Of a stretch of DNA of 12,257 nucleotides, positions 1 to 5,693 are shown in pieces (position 1 is the stretch's first letter; each line of letters opens with the position of its first letter). The translations under genes and the position numbers were made by a program. This DNA is from an uncultured Oscillospiraceae bacterium (lineage in GTDB: Bacteria > Bacillota > Clostridia > Oscillospirales > Acutalibacteraceae): NCBI GenBank assembly GCA_902489595.1, contig CABUAS010000053.1, forward strand, positions 1-12,257. Direction: 5' to 3'. The notes under the pieces were generated by a model. The model saw only the letters and a list, made by a program, of their open reading frames with translations. It was not told the origin of the DNA and searched no databases.

Positions 1-55
1 TATAAAGCAAAATTGCAACAGTTAATTGGAAGTTTTTGAAAAATTAATTAAAAAC

Positions 56-82
56 GGGAGAGTACAGAGGCTCTCCCCTACA
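56..82 (+). repeat. Palindromic element, copy 1, also a likely terminator
   Basis: GGGAGAG (56-62) pairs perfectly with CTCTCCC (71-77), followed by CTACA. Read on the minus strand the hairpin comes two bases after the acetyltransferase stop and runs into GTTTTT (50-55), so it can end that transcript. Confidence 0.7.
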
Positions 83-84
83 AA

Positions 85-588
85 TCAAGACAAATCCATT
101 CCATAATAATCTACATCAATAACTGTTCCGTCAGGATAAATTTCCTGCGCTGATTTTATAAATCTGTCAAAACCTAAATGCTTATATTTTTTCAGGTTGT
201 CAATTTTAGCAGGTTCTACACCTAAAGTAACTTTTTTATATCCCCTGCTTTTCAAATCATCAATCATAAATTGAAAAAGTTTTGAAAAATAGCCTTTACC
301 TCGGTACCGCTTATCTGTACTGAAATTACACAAATAAACTATTTTATCGTCAACCAGTTCATGGCTGTTTTGAATAATATTTTCATCAAACATAGCGGTG
401 GTTTCACATATAATTTTATTATTTAATTTACCATAGTATTTGACAGACTGACCGTTTTTTATCTGTTCAACCGCATCATTCTTCAGTTTCTCTAAAACAG
501 TTTTTCTTCGTTTTTGTCTTCTTATTTCATAATTCCACTTGCGTTCCACTTCATCAATGGAGGCAATTTTGCATATGTATTCTTTCAT
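85..588 (-). CDS. GNAT-family N-acetyltransferase
   Basis: This 167-residue protein looks like a GNAT acetyltransferase, which moves an acetyl group from acetyl-CoA to an amine; the substrate cannot be told. The acetyl-CoA site is the clearest part: a beta strand (VYLCNFSTD, about residue 83 on) leads into the R-Y-R-G-K-G-Y pyrophosphate loop, then a helix (FSKLFQFMIDDLKSRG), a strand (KVTLGVEP), and an N-x-x-x-Y-x-x-L-G-F block typical of the motif B end of the fold. The first 60 residues are charged and unlike the core. Its ATG overlaps the stop of the upstream DUF3795 gene in an ATGA junction, with AGGA just upstream, so the two are probably translationally coupled and share a promoter near 987-1015. 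Family call is firm; function is open. Confidence 0.85.
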   Translation of the reverse strand: MKEYICKIASIDEVERKWNYEIRRQKRRKTVLEKLKNDAVEQIKNGQSVKYYGKLNNKIICETTAMFDENIIQNSHELVDDKIVYLCNFSTDKRYRGKGYFSKLFQFMIDDLKSRGYKKVTLGVEPAKIDNLKKYKHLGFDRFIKSAQEIYPDGTVIDVDYYGMDLS

Positions 589-959
589 ATTTTTCCTGTT
601 CTGATAAACTCAATCAATTTTTCGACATCATCAAAATGGTCATAATCTCCGATTATGCCGTCACGATGATATACTATTCCGTTTTTTTCATTTCTTTCAA
701 GGCAATTAAGCAGTTCTTCCTCGCCATATCTTTTAACAAAAAGTGTAAAAGCATATGGTTTAATTTTGCAAAGCAAACCTTTTCTGCACATTTCACTGCA
801 ATCATAACAATGGATGATATTTTTTGATATAGAACATTTTCTGTTTTCGCACCACTCTTTATCAGGGCAATCGCCTGAATTACACCCGCTGCATTTATCA
901 TTTTCAGAGCACAGGCAGCAAGCAAGTCCGCACCGTGCAATACCCAATTCTCTTTTCAT
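585..959 (-). CDS. DUF3795 cysteine-rich protein
   Basis: The protein has 124 residues from the chosen start. Its first 64 residues hold 13 cysteines in the pattern C10, C14-C15, C17, C23, C26, C31, C37, C42, C51, C54, C58, C64, after a GIARCGLACxxC opening. That is the look of DUF3795, a small family of unknown function presumed to bind metal. The C-terminal half has no cysteine cluster and looks helical. An in-frame GTG lies three codons upstream at 968, but it sits inside the GGGGTG ribosome site; the ATG at 959 is six bases from that site and is the better start. The gene leads a two-gene unit with the overlapping acetyltransferase. Its role is unknown; the pairing only suggests a shared process. 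Confidence 0.8.
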   Translation of the reverse strand: MKRELGIARCGLACCLCSENDKCSGCNSGDCPDKEWCENRKCSISKNIIHCYDCSEMCRKGLLCKIKPYAFTLFVKRYGEEELLNCLERNEKNGIVYHRDGIIGDYDHFDDVEKLIEFIRTGKI

Positions 960-986
960 AATCTGCACCCCTTATTCATCATTCTA

Positions 987-1015
987 ATTATAACACCGAA
1001 ACAAATTTAAAACAA
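987..1015 (-). promoter_or_regulatory. Promoter for DUF3795-GNAT unit
   Basis: On the minus strand a perfect TATAAT (987-992) is preceded by TG one base upstream (extended -10) and lies 17 bases from TTGTTT (1010-1015), a weak -35. It sits just after the upstream gene's terminator and about 30 bases before the DUF3795 ATG. Position and spacing fit a housekeeping-sigma promoter. Confidence 0.6.
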
Positions 1016-1031
1016 CACAATTCGATAATAT

Positions 1032-1082
1032 AAAAAATGCACAGACCGATTTGCGATTATCGCATAAAAATCAATCTGTGCA
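1032..1082 (-). terminator. Rho-independent terminator after yxeA-like gene
   Basis: TGCACAGA (1038-1045) pairs with TCTGTGCA (1075-1082). Inside, GATT pairs with AATC and GCGAT with ATCGC, so the hairpin is long and nearly continuous. On the minus strand it is followed by six T. It begins six bases past the stop of the yxeA-like gene. Confidence 0.85.
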
Positions 1083-1088
1083 ATTAAA

Positions 1089-1420
1089 CTATTTTGCTAT
1101 TTTACTTTGAACCTTTTCGGGTAAATCATCATAGTTTACCTCTTCCCATGCATGAACACCGAAAGACCTTACCTGAAGTCTCAGGTAGGCACCTTCTTTG
1201 AGCTGCCTTGAAGTTTTAAAGCTCAGTTTTTTCCTGCTGCCCTTATCTGAATTCAGGGTATATTCATAATTCATATCGCTGTCGGCAGACAACTCTTTAA
1301 CCGAGGAATTATCAACCTGAACATAATAAAAATCCTCATAATTCTGCATATCAAACAAGCCTCCGACGACACCGCCGATAAGAAGTACTACAGCAGACAA
1401 ATTGAAAGCAACTGTTTCAT
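1089..1420 (-). pseudogene. YxeA-family (DUF1093) secreted protein gene, frameshifted in its signal peptide
   Basis: The C-terminal 80 residues (FYYVQV ... YEYTL ... KKLSFKTSRQLKEGAYLRL ... GVHAWEEVNYDDLPEKVQSKI) match the YxeA/DUF1093 pattern, a family of small secreted or anchored Bacillota proteins of unknown function. The start is broken. A strong AAAGGAGG site (1430-1437) lies nine bases before an ATG at 1420 that reads MKQLLSICLL and then hits TAG at 1390-1388. The downstream reading frame is offset by one base and picks up VVLLIGGVVGGLF, the rest of a hydrophobic signal segment. Restoring one G before the TAG gives a seamless signal peptide. The only way to open the frame as it stands is a TTG at 1457, which has no good ribosome site and reads through the real one. 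I therefore call a frameshifted gene or a base-calling error. It is followed by its own terminator. Confidence 0.75.
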
Positions 1421-1429
1421 TACGAGCAC

Positions 1430-1437
1430 CCTCCTTT
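1430..1437 (-). promoter_or_regulatory. Ribosome binding site setting the yxeA-like start
   Basis: The minus strand reads AAAGGAGG, nine bases before the ATG at 1420. It is the best ribosome site near this gene, and it fixes the start in a frame that stops after ten codons, which exposes the frameshift. Confidence 0.75.
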
Positions 1438-1465
1438 CCGAACAGGCAATAAACCAAATCCGCCC

Positions 1466-1499
1466 ACTGCCTTAATATATATTAATTATATCAGGCAGT
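1466..1499 (-). promoter_or_regulatory. Candidate promoter/operator of yxeA-like gene
   Basis: ACTGCCT (1466-1472) and AGGCAGT (1493-1499) form a 7-base inverted repeat around a 20-base AT-only-rich core. The core contains a minus-strand TATAAT (1485-1490). No good -35 lies 17 bases upstream, so a regulated promoter, or a simple hairpin, is possible. Confidence 0.35.
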
Positions 1500-1522
1500 C
1501 CGGAGGGCTTCCATTTCATTAT

Positions 1523-1559
1523 CTTACATTTTAACAGTTAATACTTACAATTATGTAAG
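1523..1559. promoter_or_regulatory. Operator-like half-sites CTTACA / TGTAAG
   Basis: CTTACA-ATTA-TGTAAG is a perfect inverted repeat (1544-1559), and a further CTTACA lies 21 bases away (1523-1528), about two helical turns. It is upstream of the candidate yxeA promoter. The binding protein is unknown. Confidence 0.35.
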
Positions 1560-1577
1560 AAGTTTGTTAACGTTTTC

Positions 1578-1604
1578 GGGTCGTCGAGGACGCCGACCCC
1601 TACA
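1578..1604 (+). repeat. Palindromic element, copy 2
   Basis: A GGGTC-GTC arm pairs with GAC-GCC-GACCC through a small bulge, followed by CTACA. It is almost identical to the copy upstream of thyA (4530-4556), differing in one loop base. Confidence 0.7.
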
Positions 1605-1631
1605 AAGTATCAATAACATTACTACAGCGAA

Positions 1632-1659
1632 TGTATGGGGAGGGTCTATGTGCCCTCCT
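1632..1659 (-). repeat. Palindromic element, copy 3, inverted
   Basis: The tail lies on the left here (TGTATGGG, 1632-1639), and the stem is GGAGGG (1639-1644) with CCCTCC (1653-1658) around an 8-base loop. Its orientation is opposite to the other copies. Confidence 0.6.
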
Positions 1660-1685
1660 GCCATTGAGGATTATAATAAGTTTTC

Positions 1686-1712
1686 GGCGGGGTGAAGACA
1701 CCCCGCCCTACG
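1686..1712 (+). repeat. Palindromic element, copy 4
   Basis: A perfect 9-base stem GGCGGGGTG / CACCCCGCC with loop AAGA is followed by CTACG, a one-base variant of the usual tail. It lies just beyond the rplT terminator. Confidence 0.65.
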
Positions 1713-1715
1713 ATA

Positions 1716-1746
1716 CAAAAAAAGAACCCGAGGGTATCGGGTTCTT
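1716..1746 (-). terminator. Terminator of the infC-rpmI-rplT operon
   Basis: A 10-base perfect stem AAGAACCCGA (1722-1731) / TCGGGTTCTT (1737-1746) has a five-base loop. On the minus strand it runs into seven T (1717-1723). It starts 12 bases past the rplT stop. Confidence 0.92.
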
Positions 1747-1758
1747 AAAATCGTATGA

Positions 1759-2112
1759 TTAAAGGGCAGCCTTTGCCTGCTCAACAAGTGCTGCAAACAT
1801 TTCAGGGTCTGCAACAGCAATTTCTGAAAGCATTTTTCTGTTAAGATCAACGCCTGCCTTTTTAAGACCGTTCATAAATGTTGAATAGTTCATTCCGTTC
1901 ATCTTACAAGCAGCAGAGATACGTGTAATCCACATTCTGCGGAAATCTCTCTTCTTCTGCTTTCTGCCGATATATGCATACTGACCGCTCTTCATAACTG
2001 CCTGCTTAGCAGTTTTGAAAAGGCGGTGCTTACTGCCGTAATAACCCTTAGCAGCCTTTAATACTTTTTTTCTTCTTTTGCGAGTTGCCATAGCGCCTTT
2101 AATTCTTGCCAT
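1759..2112 (-). CDS. rplT: 50S ribosomal protein L20
   Basis: This 117-residue basic protein is L20, needed early in assembly of the large ribosomal subunit, where it binds 23S rRNA. The sequence opens with [20 protein letters not shown], and the [17 protein letters not shown] and [22 protein letters not shown] blocks are the family hallmarks. Length is normal. A GGAGGT site lies nine bases before the ATG. It is the last gene of infC-rpmI-rplT. In Bacillus-type bacteria L20 represses this operon by promoting termination in the infC leader; the leader found here (2915-3016) fits the same scheme, though binding is inferred. Confidence 0.98.
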   Translation of the reverse strand: MARIKGAMATRKRRKKVLKAAKGYYGSKHRLFKTAKQAVMKSGQYAYIGRKQKKRDFRRMWITRISAACKMNGMNYSTFMNGLKKAGVDLNRKMLSEIAVADPEMFAALVEQAKAAL

Positions 2113-2160
2113 AACTTAAATACCTCCGATAAATAGTTAATATTCTTCTAAAAATTCTTC

Positions 2161-2358
2161 TTATTTGTAAGGAACAAGTCTCTTCATCTGCTTCTGGTTT
2201 GTAACATCACCGACTGCAGTTTTACGAAGATTTCTCTTACGCTTTGTTGATTTTTTTGTAAGAATGTGTGAGGTATAAGCATGTGCACGCTTTACCTTGC
2301 CGCTCTTTGTTGTTTTGAAACGCTTTTTAGCGCCGCTGTGTGTTTTAATCTTTGGCAT
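2161..2358 (-). CDS. rpmI: 50S ribosomal protein L35
   Basis: The 65-residue L35 protein of the large ribosomal subunit is very basic. The [24 protein letters not shown] opening and the [15 protein letters not shown] stretch are diagnostic, and the length is standard. The ATG has a GGAGG site eight bases upstream. It lies 48 bases upstream of rplT and 22 bases past the infC stop, in the conserved order infC-rpmI-rplT, so it is cotranscribed and shares the leader control. Confidence 0.98.
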   Translation of the reverse strand: MPKIKTHSGAKKRFKTTKSGKVKRAHAYTSHILTKKSTKRKRNLRKTAVGDVTNQKQMKRLVPYK

Positions 2359-2380
2359 AATTTATTCCTCCAATATAAAA

Positions 2381-2899
2381 TTACTTTCCCTGTTTTGAAG
2401 AAAGGAACATAAGAATCTGCCTTCCCTCAAGCTTAGGTGCTTTATCAATATTAATATCCTCGCCGAGTGCCTCTGCAAATCTTTGCATATTGGCAACGCC
2501 CAAATCGGAATGTGCCATTTCTCTGCCTCGAAGACGGATAGAAACCTTTAATTTATCCCCTTTGGAAAGGAATTTGCCTGCCTGATTAACCTTTGTATTG
2601 AAATCACCGACATCAATGTTAAGCGAAAGGCGGATTTCCTTAGTATCAACAGTTTTCTGTTTCTTACGGTTTTCCTTTTCACGCTTAGCCTGCTCATAAC
2701 GGAACTTGCTGTAATCCATAATCTTGGCAACAGGCGGATTAGCCTGAGGAGCGATTTTAACTAAATCCTGTCCTCTTTTCTCGGCCTCGCTAAGTGCTTC
2801 TTTAGCGCTCATAATACCGAGCTGTTCACCTGAAGCGGTGATTACTCTGAGTTCCTTGTCTCTGATTTCACGATTAAGCTGTGGGGCTGACTTGCTGAT
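2381..2899 (-). CDS. infC: Translation initiation factor IF-3, with an AUC start
   Basis: IF-3 binds the 30S subunit, keeps 50S away and checks the start codon and initiator tRNA. The N-domain begins at LNREIRDKELRVI and includes the PPVAKIMDYSKFRYEQAKREKE linker region; the C-domain starts near KEIRLSLNIDVGDF and contains the KVSIRLRGREMAH strand-turn. From the start I choose it has 172 residues, normal for the family. No ATG fits. A GTG at 2908 would give three more residues, but that GTG is itself part of the AAAGAGGTG ribosome site (2906-2914). The ATC at 2899-2897 lies six bases past that site and begins I-S-K, where family members usually begin. Rare AUU-type starts are known for infC in other bacteria and make its translation sensitive to IF-3 itself. 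The start is inferred from spacing, the gene identity is not in doubt. Confidence 0.95.
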   Translation of the reverse strand: MSKSAPQLNREIRDKELRVITASGEQLGIMSAKEALSEAEKRGQDLVKIAPQANPPVAKIMDYSKFRYEQAKREKENRKKQKTVDTKEIRLSLNIDVGDFNTKVNQAGKFLSKGDKLKVSIRLRGREMAHSDLGVANMQRFAEALGEDINIDKAPKLEGRQILMFLSSKQGK

Positions 2900-2905
2900 A
2901 AAAAA

Positions 2906-2914
2906 CACCTCTTT
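2906..2914 (-). promoter_or_regulatory. Ribosome binding site deciding the infC start
   Basis: The minus strand reads AAAGAGGTG, then six T, then ATC. The match to the 16S tail includes the GTG, which therefore cannot well be the start codon and points to ATC. Confidence 0.75.
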
Positions 2915-3016
2915 AAAAATTTAAAAGTGCGAACACAAAATGCCCGCACTTAACCAATAATTCAAACCGAAATATTGCCCTTTTCACTTAAGTTTAAGGG
3001 GAGAACGGGTGTGTTC
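2915..3016 (-). promoter_or_regulatory. IF3-L35-L20 leader attenuator
   Basis: Read on the minus strand, AAGTGCG (2951-2945) pairs with CGCACTT (2931-2925) and is followed by the T-rich TTAAATTTTT: an intrinsic terminator before infC. Near the 5' end of the leader GAACACA (3016-3010) can pair with TGTGTTC (2937-2931), which lies in the terminator loop and runs into its right arm, so the two pairings compete or form a pseudoknot. A further CCCTT/AAGGG hairpin lies between. This resembles the L20 leader known from low-GC Gram-positives, where L20 binding favours termination. Confidence 0.75.
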
Positions 3017-3033
3017 TTCTTTGTTGTGCAAAT

Positions 3034-3062
3034 ATATTAACACAAAATCGGTTTGCTGTCAA
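3034..3062 (-). promoter_or_regulatory. Promoter of the infC operon
   Basis: A perfect TTGACA (3057-3062) lies 17 bases from TAATAT (3034-3039) on the minus strand. Initiation would fall near 3027, giving a leader of about 130 bases that contains the attenuator. Confidence 0.85.
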
Positions 3063-3123
3063 CAGTTTTTTATTTTAATTATAATGTGTTGCCGAATTAA
3101 CAAATCAATGATAAAATCGACCC

Positions 3124-3597
3124 CTACTTTTTATAGAGAACATGTGAGAACCTTATACCGTTTTCCTCGTGTTCGCCAAGAACTTCACGGCTGTAATCAG
3201 CCTTATTGAATGTTGGAAAATACGTATCGGCATCGGCACATTCAGCCTCAACCTCTGTTAAATAAAGGCTGTCTGCCATATCAATAAACTGCTGATAAAT
3301 TTTTCCGCCGCCGATAACAAAAACATTATCATTTTTGCAGAGTTCCAGCGCATCATCAATACTGTGGCACACCTCTGCGCCCTCGGCAATATAATTTTTG
3401 TCACTTGTAATAACTATATTGCGCCTTTTAGGCAATGCCTTCGGCAAGGATTCAAAGGTTTTTCTGCCCATAAGAACAGTCGAGCCTGTTGTGGTTTCTC
3501 TGAAAAAAACCATATCCTTATGAAAATGCCAGATTAAATCATTATTCCTGCCGAGTTCGTAATTTCTGCCGACTGCGGCAATAATTGATATATTCAT
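3124..3597 (-). CDS. folA: Dihydrofolate reductase
   Basis: The enzyme reduces dihydrofolate to tetrahydrofolate with NADPH, regenerating the cofactor that thymidylate synthase oxidises. The N-terminal ISIIAAVGRNYELGRNNDLIWH strand-loop, the acidic active-site residue Asp28 in HKDMVFF, the VLMGRKTFESLP NADPH-site block, RRNIVITSD and the FVIGGGKIYQQF glycine motif are all present. The usual Pro before the acidic residue (WxLPxD) is replaced, reading WHFHKD. Length (157) is normal. Two ATGs are adjacent; the second (3597) is six bases from AGGTG, the first only three, so I use the second. The start follows the thyA stop by a few bases, so the two are coupled. The TAG stop lies within a fragment that matches the intergenic palindromic element. 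Confidence 0.95.
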   Translation of the reverse strand: MNISIIAAVGRNYELGRNNDLIWHFHKDMVFFRETTTGSTVLMGRKTFESLPKALPKRRNIVITSDKNYIAEGAEVCHSIDDALELCKNDNVFVIGGGKIYQQFIDMADSLYLTEVEAECADADTYFPTFNKADYSREVLGEHEENGIRFSHVLYKK

Positions 3598-3606
3598 CAT
3601 TTCACC

Positions 3607-4509
3607 TCACTGCGATATAGGAAAACTGATTTTACCGAGATGCTTATAGTCAATCAGTTTAACATCCTTGCAGTCACGGCTGTTGTCAAATTTAAAGAAA
3701 TCGTCAACCTCAGGATTAAGCCACAGTTTCGGTGCAGGCAAATCGCCCTGCTCGTCCATTCTTCTGATCTGCTCTTTAATGCCGTCTATCTGATTAACAT
3801 AAATGTGAGCATCTTTTATACTCCAGTCAATCGTTCCGGGTTTAAGATTGCAAACCTGTGCAAGCATTGAAAGCAAAACGGCATACTGCGTAACGTTGAA
3901 CGGCAGACCGAGAGGCACATCGCAGCTGCGCTGATGCACCCAGCAGTTCAGTTTACCGTCTGTAATATCCCACTCACTGCTCCATACACAACTCGGAAGA
4001 ACAGCAGTATCAAGATAATCATCCTGCCACAGGGTCATAAGCATACGCCTGTCCTCAGGGTGATTTTTAAGTTTATCAATCAACTTCTGAGTCATCTGAA
4101 ATTTGTTTACAATGTAGCCGTAAGCCGTGCCGATTGTGTGAGCAAATTCTTTACCGAAATTCTTGTGAACCTCTGTTTTAACAAGATTTCCGTTTTCATC
4201 GGGCAGCAGCTGAGTAGCATTCCATATGCCGTTTTCGTCAATCTCCCACTCATTCCAGATTTTAACATCACGCTCCTGCAACCAGCGCACATCATTAGAC
4301 TGTGCCTGATAAATCCACAGCATTTCAAGAATTGCCTGCCTGATAAACAACTGCTTTGTAGTTAAAATCGGAAATTCCTGCTCCAAATCAAAATGAAAAT
4401 GATGTGACGGCACTTTAATCGTGTTCACGCCTGTTCGGTTTACAACCTCTGTACCCTCACTTAAAATCCGCCTGCATAAATCGAGGTAGTCTTTATCCCA
4501 TTTAGACAT
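3607..4509 (-). CDS. thyA: Thymidylate synthase (ThyA type)
   Basis: The enzyme methylates dUMP to dTMP with methylenetetrahydrofolate, releasing dihydrofolate for the downstream reductase. Visible landmarks are the phosphate-binding Arg in VVNRTGVNT (residue 25), KIWNEW near 83-88, the nucleophile Cys174 in LPSCVWSSEW, the QRSCDVPLGLPFN dUMP block (193-205) and KDAHIYVNQ (232-240). At 300 residues it is longer than the 264 of E. coli ThyA; the extra length lies mainly around residues 90-150. Around the nucleophile the usual PCH...Q reads SCV...E, so the residue after Cys is Val. All other core residues look intact, so I read it as an active variant. It has its own promoter (4572-4600) and a palindromic element just before its AAAGGA ribosome site. 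Confidence 0.95.
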   Translation of the reverse strand: MSKWDKDYLDLCRRILSEGTEVVNRTGVNTIKVPSHHFHFDLEQEFPILTTKQLFIRQAILEMLWIYQAQSNDVRWLQERDVKIWNEWEIDENGIWNATQLLPDENGNLVKTEVHKNFGKEFAHTIGTAYGYIVNKFQMTQKLIDKLKNHPEDRRMLMTLWQDDYLDTAVLPSCVWSSEWDITDGKLNCWVHQRSCDVPLGLPFNVTQYAVLLSMLAQVCNLKPGTIDWSIKDAHIYVNQIDGIKEQIRRMDEQGDLPAPKLWLNPEVDDFFKFDNSRDCKDVKLIDYKHLGKISFPISQ

Positions 4510-4529
4510 AGTAACAACGTCCTTTCTGC

Positions 4530-4556
4530 GGGTCGTCGATGACGCCGACCCCTACA
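4530..4556 (+). repeat. Palindromic element, copy 5, in the thyA 5' UTR
   Basis: Nearly identical to copy 2, it ends four bases before the thyA AAAGGA site, so the predicted transcript start (about 4565) makes it almost the whole untranslated leader. Confidence 0.7.
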
Positions 4557-4571
4557 GTAATTATAAAATAC

Positions 4572-4600
4572 ATTATATCAATTATTAAACATTATTGCAA
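4572..4600 (-). promoter_or_regulatory. Promoter of thyA-folA
   Basis: A perfect TATAAT (4572-4577) with an extended TG one base upstream lies 17 bases from TTGCAA (4595-4600) on the minus strand. It begins just past the T-run of the mltG terminator. Confidence 0.8.
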
Positions 4601-4604
4601 CAAC

Positions 4605-4636
4605 AAAAACGAGCGAATATTATCCGCAATATCCGC
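4605..4636 (-). terminator. Probable terminator of pyk-mltG
   Basis: On the minus strand GCGGATATT (4636-4628) pairs with AATATTCGC (4621-4613), with one G-T wobble, around a six-base loop. After TCG follow five T. The GGGCGGATATT opening resembles the palindromic element at 7300, so it may be a decayed copy. Confidence 0.55.
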
Positions 4637-4656
4637 CCAAACCAATACGTTAATTT

Positions 4657-5688
4657 TTATTTCCAAGGGAACTGCTTTTTCTGGCGTTCAAATTCTTCGC
4701 CTGTTGCGGCGAAGTGGAATTCACCCTGCAAATCGGAGAAGAAGAAAATGTAATCGGTATCGGGGTGATTAACAACCGCATTTATAATATCCATACCGCA
4801 GTTTGTTATAGGACCTGACGGAAGCGCAGGGCATCTGTAAGTATAATATGAATCATAACATTCTCTTGAAAAGCCGTAATCAAGCAGTTTTTTAGCGTAG
4901 AAATAAGTTACATCACACTGCAATTTACTGCCTTTTTCAAGCCTGTTTACAAGTACAGATGCGATATTTTCGGCACTGTCGGGTGTCAGCGCCTCCTCCT
5001 GAACGATTGAGCAAAGCGTTATAAACTCATAAAGGCTCATATTATTCTTTTTGCAGTAATCACGCATAGCGTCGCTGTATCTTACATCAAAAGCGTCAAG
5101 CATTTCATCAACAATTTCATTTGCAGGCGTATTTTCGCCGAAATCATACGTTGCAGGGAACAGAAATCCCTCTAAAATAAAGCCGATATTCTTATTATCT
5201 TTCGGGAAATCGGCAAGCCACTCGTAATCATAGCCGTCTGTCGTTGAAACTGCCTTATAAAAATCATCGGCGGAGCAGATATTGTTTTCCTGCAACGTTT
5301 TTGCAATATCAAAAACGTTGTAGCCCTCGGGAATACAAACAGAAACCGTTTTGTGGCTGATATCGGGATTCTGCAGTTTCTGTGCAAGTTCCTCGTAACT
5401 CATTAACGAATTCAGATTATATTCACCATTAATATAGACAAAATCAGGGTAATGCTTTGACATCCAGTTTGCCCACAGAGAATCATCAATAACAATGCCG
5501 TTATTTGCAAGATCCTGTGCAATTTCATACTGAAAATCATCAGGCTCAATAATAAGCGTATACTCCTTAGCCTCACCCTTTTCAGTGCCGTTGATATCGG
5601 CGGAAATTTTTGAATAAACATAAAATCCGCCGACTGCGATTGCAGCGATTATAATTACTGCGATTAAAATTTTTATCCCTTTTTTCAT
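4657..5688 (-). CDS. mltG: Endolytic murein transglycosylase MltG (YceG-like)
   Basis: MltG cuts nascent glycan strands at the membrane and is thought to release or end growing peptidoglycan chains. The protein (343 residues) has a short basic start, a transmembrane helix (about 5-24) and a mostly extracellular body. A LysM-like segment (about 42-110) precedes the YceG catalytic domain. Family marks are CIPEGYNVFDIAKTL (118-132), LEGFLFPATYDF (172-183), SIVQEEA with the probable catalytic Glu232, NRLEKGSKLQCDVT (248-261) and PALPSGPITNCG (287-298), where the usual NPG reads NCG. It starts five bases after the pyk stop, its ribosome site lying in the last pyk codons, so both are on one transcript. 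Membrane topology is inferred from hydrophobicity. Confidence 0.9.
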   Translation of the reverse strand: MKKGIKILIAVIIIAAIAVGGFYVYSKISADINGTEKGEAKEYTLIIEPDDFQYEIAQDLANNGIVIDDSLWANWMSKHYPDFVYINGEYNLNSLMSYEELAQKLQNPDISHKTVSVCIPEGYNVFDIAKTLQENNICSADDFYKAVSTTDGYDYEWLADFPKDNKNIGFILEGFLFPATYDFGENTPANEIVDEMLDAFDVRYSDAMRDYCKKNNMSLYEFITLCSIVQEEALTPDSAENIASVLVNRLEKGSKLQCDVTYFYAKKLLDYGFSRECYDSYYTYRCPALPSGPITNCGMDIINAVVNHPDTDYIFFFSDLQGEFHFAATGEEFERQKKQFPWK

Positions 5689-5693
5689 TATGA

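Larger units (their letters stand above)
1421..1758. other. Intergenic stretch between yxeA-like gene and rplT
   Basis: This 338-base gap has no gene I can support. It holds the yxeA ribosome site, a candidate promoter and inverted repeats (1466-1559), three palindromic elements (1578-1604, 1632-1659, 1686-1712) and the rplT terminator (1716-1746). Confidence 0.8.

Noticed and set aside
1089..1457. Intact 122-residue gene starting at TTG 1457
   Set aside because: The TTG has no good ribosome site, the real AGGAGG lies inside this reading frame, and the added N-terminus replaces what is clearly the start of a signal peptide in another frame.
1578..1712. CRISPR-like array from three spaced hairpins
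   Set aside because: The units differ in sequence, one is inverted and spacing is unequal; they are palindromic intergenic elements.
2381..2908. infC start at GTG 2908
   Set aside because: The GTG is part of the AAAGAGGTG ribosome site, so no separate site is left for it; ATC at 2899 is spaced correctly.
3080..3090. Second promoter with TATAAT upstream of infC
   Set aside because: The minus strand has an ATTATAAT here, but the candidate -35 boxes are at 14 or 19 bases; the TTGACA/TAATAT pair at 3034-3062 is much better.
3934..4365. Plus-strand open frames opposite thyA, such as this 143-codon one
   Set aside because: They lie antisense to a conserved gene, lack ribosome sites and show no recognisable protein pattern. 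The same holds for the other plus-strand frames, including those opposite pyk, folA and the transketolase genes.
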